A stretch of DNA of 64,000 nt from CAVTQZ01 sp963737015 (GTDB taxonomy: Bacteria; Actinomycetota; Acidimicrobiia; Acidimicrobiales; UBA8190). The notes beneath the pieces are model-generated. The model ran no database searches, was not told the origin of the DNA, and saw only the letters and a list, made by a program, of their open reading frames with translations. Below, piece by piece: positions 1-6,431 of this stretch (the first letter of the stretch is position 1; the number at the start of each line of letters is the position of its first letter). A program made the position numbers and the translations under genes. The DNA lies in contig CAVTQZ010000001.1 of the NCBI GenBank assembly GCA_963737015.1, positions 2,480,001 to 2,544,000 on the forward strand. Reading direction: 5' to 3'.

Positions 1-61
1 AGTTCGTGTCGACAAATACAGGGAAGGACAAGTCCATCAGTCGACAACGGAAGGAAGGCAC

Positions 62-793
62 GTGGCTGACACGGCCACTTCAACCAGGCACGCGCTCCCG
101 TCCAGGTCGTACACGCATCTCCTGGTCGTGGACGACGACCCCGAAATACGAAGTCTCGTCGGGCGTTTGCTCGAAGCCGAAGGCTACGAGACCGAGCGCG
201 CTGCCACTGGCCAAGAAGCGATGCAGCTCGTCGCGCGACGCCGACCGGATCTGGTCATTCTCGACGTCATGCTCGCGGGTGAGAACGGGTTCGAGCTTCT
301 GAGCGCGATCCGCCGGGTGAGCGACGTGCCGGTGATACTCCTCACGGGTCGCGACAGCGAGAGCGACCGGGTGCTCGGTCTGCGGCTCGGTGCGGACGAC
401 TACGTCGCGAAGCCGTTCTCGTCCGCAGAGCTCGCGGCGCGGGTCGCTTCGGTGCTCCGCAGATTCGAACGCAATCAGGCGTCCAATGGGCAAGCTCTTC
501 ATTTCGGGGAGCTCTCGATCGATCTTCTCGCGCGGGAGGTGAAGGTCTCCGGGGAGCTGATCCCCACCACTGCCAAGGAGTTCGACCTCCTCGCGTTCAT
601 GGCCCGTTCGCCACGACAGGTTTTCTCGCGTGAGCAACTCTTGAGCCAGGTTTGGAGCTCCTCGTCGGACTGGCAGGACGACGGGACCGTCACCGAACAT
701 GTCCGGAGGGTCCGTCGCAAGATCGAGGCCGACCCCGAGCACCCGCGTCGGCTTCTCACGGTTCGTGGTGTCGGGTACCGATTCGAGCCGTAA
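62..793 (+). CDS. OmpR/PhoB-family response regulator
   Basis: Two-component response regulator of 243 aa. The N-terminal receiver domain (about residues 20-130) has the acidic cluster VVDDD, the phosphoacceptor Asp in VILDVML, the Thr in LLTGR and the Lys in YVAKPF. The C-terminal winged-helix DNA-binding domain (about 145-240) has the usual end RRKIEADPEHPRRLLTVRG followed by GYRFEP. The GTG start at 62 is preceded by a strong purine-rich ribosome-binding site (GGAAGGAAGG, 49-58). No histidine kinase lies beside it here; a partner could lie left of the window, and the kinase at 27047-29554 is of another type. It is followed by the c-di-GMP riboswitch gene in the same direction, but nothing shows regulation of that gene. 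Target genes unknown. Confidence 0.95.
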   Translation: MADTATSTRHALPSRSYTHLLVVDDDPEIRSLVGRLLEAEGYETERAATGQEAMQLVARRRPDLVILDVMLAGENGFELLSAIRRVSDVPVILLTGRDSESDRVLGLRLGADDYVAKPFSSAELAARVASVLRRFERNQASNGQALHFGELSIDLLAREVKVSGELIPTTAKEFDLLAFMARSPRQVFSREQLLSQVWSSSSDWQDDGTVTEHVRRVRRKIEADPEHPRRLLTVRGVGYRFEP

Positions 794-869
794 AGGGCTC
801 TAAAGCACCACTCGCCGCGCGCCGATAGAGAAAGCAGCACGCAAGCGACGCGGCGCTGGCGAGCGAAAC

Positions 870-940
870 GAAAAGGCAAACCCCCCGCGAGGGGGAGACG
901 CAAAGCCACGGGGCTCAGGGAGCCAGCCGGGTTGCCGAAT
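870..940 (+). promoter_or_regulatory. Cyclic di-GMP-I (GEMM-I) riboswitch aptamer
   Basis: The sequence fits the class I c-di-GMP aptamer. P1 pairs GGCAAACC (875-882) with GGTTGCC (930-936). P2 is CCCC/GGGG closed by a GCGA (GNRA) tetraloop at 887-890. The invariant core GACGCAAAGCCACGGG spans about 897-912. P3 is GGCTC/GAGCC (912-916 and 920-924), followed by AGCCGGGTTGCCGAA. It lies 70 nt upstream of the ATG of a secreted glycoside hydrolase, in the same direction. The assignment rests on the conserved core and on pairing done by hand; a covariance-model search (Rfam RF01051) would settle it. Confidence 0.93.
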
Positions 941-977
941 CACGGAGGGTTTCCCTTCTTCGGTCGCGCCCTGCGAG

Positions 978-1008
978 CTGTCTCTCTGAATTTGAGGGGG
1001 AGAGACAG
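978..1008 (+). promoter_or_regulatory. Expression-platform hairpin enclosing the ribosome-binding site
   Basis: A perfect 9-bp inverted repeat, CTGTCTCTC (978-986) and GAGAGACAG (1000-1008), encloses a 13-nt loop with the only good Shine-Dalgarno sequence (GAGGGGG, 994-1000) before the ATG at 1011. It starts 38 nt after the riboswitch aptamer and has no U tract, so it looks like a translational rather than a transcriptional switch. Whether c-di-GMP turns the gene on or off cannot be read from the sequence; that needs the alternative pairing with the aptamer P1 strand to be modelled or tested. Confidence 0.7.
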
Positions 1009-1010
1009 AT

Positions 1011-2492
1011 ATGCGGCGCAGAAGGCTCGCGTTGGTTCTAGGGCTCAGGGCGGCCCTGGCGGGGCTGATGGGTGCGGCCCTGTCGGCGGCAAGCTTTCTC
1101 GTCTTCGGATCCCCCGCCCCCGCGAGCGCGCTCGGCTCGGGACCCGTGACTCCGCCCGGTCTCGCTGCCGGCATCTCTCCGGGGTCGGGCATCTTGTCGC
1201 TTTCGCAATCCGCGCTCTCGGAGACCCTTCAGCAGATGGTCGCCGCGGGCGTGACATGGGTGCGGATCGACGTGGGCTGGCCGTCGGTCGAGCAGTCGCC
1301 GGGCAGCTTCGACTGGAGCGGGCCGGATCGGGTGATCAGTCAAGCGGTCGCTGACGGGCTGAACGTGGACGCCCTGTTGAGCTACATGCCAGGTTGGGCG
1401 GCGACACCCGGAACAGGCCAACCCAACACTGCAGCTTTCGCGACCTTCGCCGCCGCCGCGGCTTCGCATTACGGGCCGATGGGTGTGAACACTTTCGAGA
1501 TCTGGAACGAGCCGAACCTTTCGAGCAACTGGGGCGCAGCCGTGAGTCCGGCTTCCTACGCGGCGCTTCTCGTCGCCGGCTACGAGGCGATCAAAGCCGC
1601 CGACCCGAATAGCTTCGTCGTATCCGGTGGTCTGTCCCCAGCAGTTGACGCCTCGGACGGGAGCCAGATGTCTCCCGCCACCTTCCTCAGCGACATGTAC
1701 CAGTCGGGCGCAGGCGGCCACTTCGACGCCGTCGCCATCCACCCCTACTCGTTCCCATACGACCCGAACGATCCTGCTTCGTGGAACACCTTCTACGAGT
1801 TGCCCGTCTACCACCAGATAATGGCCAACAACGGCGACGGTGGAAAGCAGATCTGGTCGACCGAGTTCGGCGTCCCCACGGGCAGTGACAGCTCGGACGG
1901 AGCGGTATCCGAGCAGACGCAGGGTCAGCAGCTTCAGGACGCCACGTCGAGTCTCAAGCAATGGTCGTGGGCCGGGCCGCTCTTCTATTACAACTGGCAG
2001 GACGGAACGAACGCCGGTTCCGTGTGGGACAACTTCGGCTTGGTCGACTCGTCGTTCAATCCCAAGCCTGCACTCTCCACATTTGAATCGTTTGCACAGA
2101 GTGTGCACACCACCGCGCAGTCAACGCAGTCACCTCAAAGCACGGCGCCTGCAAGCGTCCCGAGCGCTCCGCCGGCACCAGCCAACCTCTCGGCGAGAGT
2201 GAGCAGCACGACCGTCACGCTTTCGTGGAGCTACACCGGAGCGGTTCAGGGAATCAACGTCTACCGCGACGGCAACAAGCTCGCCTCGGTCGGAGCGGTC
2301 ACGAGCTTCACGGACAATTCGGCGAGCGGGCTCCACTCGTACTACGTGACGGCCGTCGGCTCCGGCGGAGAGAGCCAGCCGAGTCCGCGCATCAACACCT
2401 TCGCCTGGCCTTTCAGTTTCGGTAGCAACCTCTTCGGCACGGCCGGTTTCGGCCGCATCCATGCCGGAGCTCTCTTGCTCCGGCGCGGCTGA
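1011..2492 (+). CDS. Secreted clan-A (TIM-barrel) glycoside hydrolase, PslG/GH39-like, with Fn3-like domain
   Basis: Protein of 493 aa with an Arg-rich signal peptide (residues 1 to about 40, ending in APASA). A TIM-barrel glycosidase domain (about 50-365) carries IWNEPN with the probable acid/base Glu167 and STEFG with the probable nucleophile Glu285, the usual retaining clan GH-A pair. A Ser/Thr/Pro/Ala linker leads to a fibronectin type III-like domain (about 385-460). The closest families I recognise are GH39/GH5-like exopolysaccharide hydrolases such as PslG; the exact family is uncertain. Control by a c-di-GMP riboswitch and the exopolysaccharide locus nearby suggest matrix remodelling at or outside the cell surface. 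The last 30 residues are not typical of Fn3 and are encoded by two GC-rich hairpins. Confidence 0.85.
   Translation: MRRRRLALVLGLRAALAGLMGAALSAASFLVFGSPAPASALGSGPVTPPGLAAGISPGSGILSLSQSALSETLQQMVAAGVTWVRIDVGWPSVEQSPGSFDWSGPDRVISQAVADGLNVDALLSYMPGWAATPGTGQPNTAAFATFAAAAASHYGPMGVNTFEIWNEPNLSSNWGAAVSPASYAALLVAGYEAIKAADPNSFVVSGGLSPAVDASDGSQMSPATFLSDMYQSGAGGHFDAVAIHPYSFPYDPNDPASWNTFYELPVYHQIMANNGDGGKQIWSTEFGVPTGSDSSDGAVSEQTQGQQLQDATSSLKQWSWAGPLFYYNWQDGTNAGSVWDNFGLVDSSFNPKPALSTFESFAQSVHTTAQSTQSPQSTAPASVPSAPPAPANLSARVSSTTVTLSWSYTGAVQGINVYRDGNKLASVGAVTSFTDNSASGLHSYYVTAVGSGGESQPSPRINTFAWPFSFGSNLFGTAGFGRIHAGALLLRRG
2441..2484 (+). terminator. Tandem GC-rich hairpins overlapping the 3' end of the glycosidase gene
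   Basis: GGCCG/CGGCC (2441-2454) is followed by the 8-bp perfect inverted repeat GCCGGAGC/GCTCCGGC (2463-2484, loop TCTCTT). Both lie inside the last codons, just before the stop at 2490-2492. There is no U tract, as is common for actinobacterial terminators, so termination is plausible but unproven. They sit between the riboswitch gene and the start of the carrier-protein operon. Confidence 0.35.
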
Positions 2493-2662
2493 AACCCCTT
2501 TCGACCTGGTGGAAGACAGAGGGCGCCCGATGACGAAAAGAACCTGTTTGCCAGGCCGTATGGCTAGGATTTCAGCGCTTGTCCACCTCCCGGTCCTCCA
2601 CGCGCCGACGGCGATTCGTGCAAAGTGCGCCCAGCTCGGGTGACACCGTTTGGGATGATGAC

Positions 2663-3124
2663 ATGGAGCTCTCCTTCGAGCAGAGCCCGCTTCGCGTCGG
2701 TGCCGACATCGTCGGCGTCGCGGAAGTGGCCGAGTGCCTAGAGCGTCACGGTTCGCGATACACCGAGCGCGTCTTCACGGAGCACGAGCTGGCATCTTCT
2801 ACCGGTGCGCCCTCGACCAGAGCTGCACGGCTGGCGGCTCGATTCGCGGCGAAAGAAGCCGCTCTCAAGGTCCTGCGGCCTGCTGACGAGGGCGTCGACT
2901 GGAGATCGATCGAAGTCGTCCGTGACCCGCTCGGCCCGTGCGAGATGCGGCTCACCGGCACCGCAGCCCGCCTCGCGCAGCGTGCGGGCATCACGACGAT
3001 GGCCGTGAGTCTCTCCCACGAAGCGAACGTCGCCGCGGCGGTGGTGGTCGCTCTCTGTGATCCGACACAGAGCCGGACGCTGTCCTCGCGTGAGGAACCC
3101 GCGATAGCCGGAGGAGAGAGGTGA
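2663..3124 (+). CDS. acpS: Holo-[acyl-carrier-protein] synthase (4'-phosphopantetheinyl transferase), AcpS family
   Basis: Protein of 153 aa that would move 4'-phosphopantetheine from CoA to a carrier-protein serine. AcpS hallmarks are seen: GADIVGVAEVAE near the N-terminus (Mg-binding Asp) and RFAAKEAALKVL (Mg-binding Glu), then SLSHEANVAAAVVVA. The ATG at 2663 was chosen because the family motif begins 12 residues later; the TTG farther upstream would add an unrelated leader. It is the first gene of the operon, and its stop (TGA 3122-3124) overlaps the carrier-protein ATG. This points to a dedicated activating enzyme for the next gene, though it could also be the general AcpS of the cell. 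The C-terminal 25 residues are longer than usual. Confidence 0.88.
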   Translation: MELSFEQSPLRVGADIVGVAEVAECLERHGSRYTERVFTEHELASSTGAPSTRAARLAARFAAKEAALKVLRPADEGVDWRSIEVVRDPLGPCEMRLTGTAARLAQRAGITTMAVSLSHEANVAAAVVVALCDPTQSRTLSSREEPAIAGGER

Positions 3125-3372
3125 TGGACGACACGATTCGCGGGGTACTGACCGAGCACGGCCGCCTGCCCTTAGACGTGAGCGACTTGAAAGACGACGC
3201 CGACCTCTATCAGGCAGGGATGACCTCGCACGCCAGCGTGAGCGTCATGCTGGCTCTGGAGGATGCGTTCGACATCGAGTTTCCCGAGAACATGCTCAAG
3301 AAGAGCACCTTCGAGTCGATATCTGCCATCCGCGCAGCACTCAACGAGCTGTCTGCGAACGACGCGAATTGA
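3124..3372 (+). CDS. Acyl/aminoacyl carrier protein
   Basis: An 82-aa acidic carrier protein. The phosphopantetheine site is in LYQAGMTSHASV: Ser35 takes the place of the Ser in the usual DSL motif, with Thr in place of Asp. GMTS is a variant I associate with carrier proteins next to amino acid:[carrier protein] ligases. The ATG at 3124 overlaps the acpS stop, with a strong ribosome-binding site (GGAGGAGAG, 3111-3119); GTG at 3121 is an alternative. Flanked by its activating enzyme (acpS) and a class II-synthetase-like ligase, it probably carries an amino acid rather than a fatty acyl chain. Confidence 0.92.
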   Translation: MDDTIRGVLTEHGRLPLDVSDLKDDADLYQAGMTSHASVSVMLALEDAFDIEFPENMLKKSTFESISAIRAALNELSANDAN

Positions 3373-3382
3373 GGCCGCCGAA

Positions 3383-4546
3383 GTGACCACCACGCCCCTT
3401 ACATCGTCGGACCTCGCCACCAGGGCTGCGCGCATCGCGCAAGAGGTCGCCGCTGCGGCGGCGGACGACGTCGATCGAAAGGCACGCTTTCCCTCGGAGG
3501 CGATCGAGGCTCTGCGTTCGGAGAGCCTCCTCTCCGTACTCGTACCGCCCGAGCTCGGCGGCGAAGGTGTCGGATATGCGGAGCTCTCGGCCGCGACGAG
3601 AGCGCTCGGGAGGCACTGCGCCTCCACAGCGATGATCTACGCCATGCACCAGCTCGAGATCGCATGTCTCGTGCGCCACGGCAGGAACCGCTGGCTGAAG
3701 GATTACCTGAGGCGCGTCGTCGACGAACAACTGCTTCTGGCATCGGCGACCACGGAGATCGGGGTCGGCGGCGACATAAGGACCAGCGTCTGCGCTGTAG
3801 AGCGCGAGGGCGACGGATTCCGGCTCGAGAAGAACGCCCCTGTCATCTCCTACGGCGAGAGCGCGGACGGCGTCCTGGCGACTGCACGCCGGAACCCCGA
3901 AAGTGCGCCGAACGACCAGGTCCTGGTGGTGTGCGAGCCCCCCGGTCTCTCGCTCGAGAGGACCAGTGTGTGGGACACCTTGGGCTTCAGGGGAACCTGC
4001 AGCCCGGGTTTCCGCCTCCGGGCCGAAGGAAACGTGGAGCAGATCCTCGATGATCCGTTCTCGGACATCGCCAGCCGCACGATGCTCCCCGTCTCACACA
4101 TCTTGTGGAGCTCCGTCTGGCTGGGACTCGCGACCGCTGCGGTCGACCGGGCGCGCCGTTACGTGCGCTCCGAAGCCCGCAAACAACCTGGGGTCACCTC
4201 GCCGTCCGCCTTGCGCCTGGCGGAGCTCGTCACTGTCTTCCACCAGATGGAGGCGACGGTCGAAGCCGCGGTCAAGACATTCGACGAGGTGAGCGAGGAC
4301 GCAGACGTCCTCGATTCGATGGGATTCGCTCTCGACATGAACGGGCTCAAGGTCTCCACATCGACCTTGGTGGTCGACGTGGCCAACAAGGCGATGGGGG
4401 TCTGTGGCATCAGCGGATACCGCGAGGATTCCCAATACAGCCTGGGGCGCATCCTGCGGGACGCGCACGGAGCAGCTGTGATGGTCAACAACGACAGGAT
4501 CATCGCCAACAACGCGCAGATGCTGCTCGTGCACAAAGAGGATTGA
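3383..4546 (+). CDS. Acyl-CoA dehydrogenase-fold flavoprotein of the carrier-protein operon
   Basis: Protein of 387 aa with the acyl-CoA dehydrogenase fold (N-terminal helical domain with VPPELGGEGVGY, middle beta domain, C-terminal helical domain). The GTG start at 3383 lies 10 nt after the carrier-protein stop; upstream in-frame codons overlap the carrier gene. In the C-terminal region where the catalytic Glu of medium-chain dehydrogenases lies (GGxGYxxE), this protein reads SGYREDSQYSLGRILRD, and the usual EGTSQI-like segment is replaced by VNNDRIIANNAQM. This suggests a specialised substrate, perhaps an aminoacyl or modified acyl thioester on the carrier protein, as prolyl-carrier-protein oxidases do in pyrrole pathways. 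The substrate is inferred, not shown. Confidence 0.85.
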   Translation: MTTTPLTSSDLATRAARIAQEVAAAAADDVDRKARFPSEAIEALRSESLLSVLVPPELGGEGVGYAELSAATRALGRHCASTAMIYAMHQLEIACLVRHGRNRWLKDYLRRVVDEQLLLASATTEIGVGGDIRTSVCAVEREGDGFRLEKNAPVISYGESADGVLATARRNPESAPNDQVLVVCEPPGLSLERTSVWDTLGFRGTCSPGFRLRAEGNVEQILDDPFSDIASRTMLPVSHILWSSVWLGLATAAVDRARRYVRSEARKQPGVTSPSALRLAELVTVFHQMEATVEAAVKTFDEVSEDADVLDSMGFALDMNGLKVSTSTLVVDVANKAMGVCGISGYREDSQYSLGRILRDAHGAAVMVNNDRIIANNAQMLLVHKED

Positions 4547-4548
4547 GA

Positions 4549-5457
4549 ATGGAAGGATCCCGACCCGAGGACCTTCGAGCCCGCCTTCTGGAGGCGCAGC
4601 TGCTCGTCGAGACCGGCGTCGACGGGCTCTACGGCCGGTCGGGGACGTACGAACGTATAACCGCCGGCGTCATCGACCTGACCACACGCTCGGGGGAAGG
4701 CGACCACGCCGCCACTTTTCATTTCCCCCCCGTCATACCGAGGGGACTGCTCGTACAGACCGACTACCTGAAGTCCTTTCCCGACCTGACCGGGTCCGTG
4801 CACACCTTTCGGGGCGACGACCGTCTGCACGCGGAGCTCTTGTCGATCGTAGACAGGGGCGAGGACTGGAGTCCGGTCCTCGAGCCGGCGGAGGTGGTGC
4901 TCCGGCCCGCTGCATGCCACCCGCTCTATCCGTTGTGCACCGGCAAGCTCCCAGAGGGTGGGCGGCGTTTCGAGGTGCACGGGTGGTGCTTCCGGCATGA
5001 ACCGAGCCTCGACCCCGCGCGCATGCAGGCGTTTCGAATGCACGAATTCGTCTACGTCGGCGAGCCCGAGACGGCAGGAGCTCAACGTGACCGTTGGCTC
5101 GAGCGCGGGGCGGACCTTCTCGGCGGCCTGGGACTCGAGACCGAAGTGGTCGTCGCGAACGACCCGTTCTTCGGCCGCGTCGGCAAGGTGCTCGCCAACA
5201 ACCAGCGCGAGGAGGCTCTGAAGCTCGAGTTCGTGGTCCCCGTCTCCTCCACCGAGCACCCGACGGCAATCACCTCGGTGAACAGGCACCAGGACCATTT
5301 CGGCCTGACGTTCGGCATCTCCACCTCCGCCGGCGAGGTGGCCCACTCCACCTGCTTCGCGGTGGGGGTGGACCGCGTGGCCCTGGCGCTGCTCCAGACG
5401 CACGGGCTCGAACCCGACAAGTGGCCTGCAGCCGTGCGCAAGCGGCTCTGGCCATGA
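4549..5457 (+). CDS. Amino acid--[acyl-carrier-protein] ligase (class II aminoacyl-tRNA synthetase homologue)
   Basis: Protein of 302 aa resembling the truncated, seryl-tRNA-synthetase-like amino acid:[carrier protein] ligases described from Bradyrhizobium and relatives, which adenylate a small amino acid (Gly or Ala) and transfer it to phosphopantetheine on a carrier protein. It has no tRNA-binding domain. Class II motif 2 is seen as FRHE (Arg149, Glu151), and motif 3 as GVDRVALALL (Arg276). Cys123 (AACHPLYP), Glu166 (RMHEF) and Cys269 (HSTCF) fit the three zinc ligands of atypical SerRS and these ligases. ATG at 4549, 3 nt after the dehydrogenase stop; its stop overlaps the next start (ATGA). 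The amino acid used cannot be read from sequence. Confidence 0.92.
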   Translation: MEGSRPEDLRARLLEAQLLVETGVDGLYGRSGTYERITAGVIDLTTRSGEGDHAATFHFPPVIPRGLLVQTDYLKSFPDLTGSVHTFRGDDRLHAELLSIVDRGEDWSPVLEPAEVVLRPAACHPLYPLCTGKLPEGGRRFEVHGWCFRHEPSLDPARMQAFRMHEFVYVGEPETAGAQRDRWLERGADLLGGLGLETEVVVANDPFFGRVGKVLANNQREEALKLEFVVPVSSTEHPTAITSVNRHQDHFGLTFGISTSAGEVAHSTCFAVGVDRVALALLQTHGLEPDKWPAAVRKRLWP

Positions 5458-6431
5458 CCTTGAAGGTCTTCGACCTCGATCCTGAAACCTACGTTCCCCA
5501 CCGGTTGCACCAGAGCGACCGCAGCTGGACCGAGACCAACTGTTGGCAGGACATGATGATCGAGGTCGTCCATGCTCTCGGTCTCGAGCCGCTCGCCGCT
5601 TGTGCGTTCACGTTGAGCAGCGACTTCGAAGGTGAGCAGTGGACCCTTTTCAAGTTCCCACCCGAGGACCTCCGGTCCCTCTTCGGACTCGAGGTGGAAG
5701 AGATCTACGTGTGGCGGCCAGTGATAGACCACCTCGAAGAGTCCCTGACGGCGGGGAACCTCCTCACCGTGGAGGTGGACGCCTGGTTCCTGCCCGACAC
5801 AGCGGGGATCACCTACCACAGCGACCATGTGAAGACCGGCGTCGTCCCCCAGCTACTCGACCGGACGCAACGCAAGATCGGCTACTTCCACAACGCCGGT
5901 TACTTCCAGTTGGAAGATGAGGACTTCGACGGGATCTTCTACCTCGAGCAAGGACGCGATCCGAGAATCCTGCTCCCCTACGTCGAGGTCATAAAGCTGG
6001 ATCGCCTGATCCGGCTCGGAGCAGACGAGCTGCTCGAACAGAGCACGGAGCTCGTCCGCGCACACTTGAAACGGCGAGCCGAGTCCAATCCCATGCCGCG
6101 CTTTCGGGAGCGGCTCGAGAAGGACCTCGCCTGGTTGGCCGAGCAAGGAGAGAGCGCATTCCACTCGTATGCGTTTGCCAATTGCCGCCAGTGCGGCGCG
6201 AATGCAGAGGTGGCTTCCGCGTACGTGGATTGGCTCGGTCGCTCACAGGGCGTCGACCTTTCCGAGCCTGCGGGAGACCTGCGCTCGATCTCGGAGGCGG
6301 CGAAGAGCCTCCAGTTCGCGCTCGCTCGCGTGGCGAGAGGCCGAAGGGTCGATCTGGACGCGACCTTCAAGGAGATGGAGCGAGGGTGGGATTCGGCCAT
6401 GGATGTCCTCGCGTCCCGCTATGACGCGTGA
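5454..6431 (+). CDS. DUF1839 family protein
   Basis: Protein of 325 aa of unknown function, recognised as DUF1839, a family I recall next to amino acid:[carrier protein] ligases in proteobacteria. It begins at ATG 5454, overlapping the ligase stop by 4 nt, and overlaps the next gene by 11 nt, so translation is probably coupled. Visible features are a conserved N-terminal stretch with ETNCWQDMMIEVVHALG, several buried-looking aromatic and acidic segments (EVDAWFLPDTAG, HNAGYFQLEDEDFDG), and a C-terminal helical region. No signal peptide or membrane segment is seen. Its operon place suggests a role in transferring or accepting the amino acid from the carrier, which is inference. Confidence 0.85.
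   Translation: MTLKVFDLDPETYVPHRLHQSDRSWTETNCWQDMMIEVVHALGLEPLAACAFTLSSDFEGEQWTLFKFPPEDLRSLFGLEVEEIYVWRPVIDHLEESLTAGNLLTVEVDAWFLPDTAGITYHSDHVKTGVVPQLLDRTQRKIGYFHNAGYFQLEDEDFDGIFYLEQGRDPRILLPYVEVIKLDRLIRLGADELLEQSTELVRAHLKRRAESNPMPRFRERLEKDLAWLAEQGESAFHSYAFANCRQCGANAEVASAYVDWLGRSQGVDLSEPAGDLRSISEAAKSLQFALARVARGRRVDLDATFKEMERGWDSAMDVLASRYDA

Noticed and set aside
870..940. c-di-AMP (ydaO) riboswitch as an alternative for the element before the glycosidase
   Set aside because: The GCAAAGCCACGGG core, GNRA loop and GGTTGCC closing strand fit c-di-GMP-I and not ydaO.
1038..2108. 356-aa minus-strand frame opposite the glycosidase
   Set aside because: Shadow of a gene with clear catalytic motifs and signal peptide.
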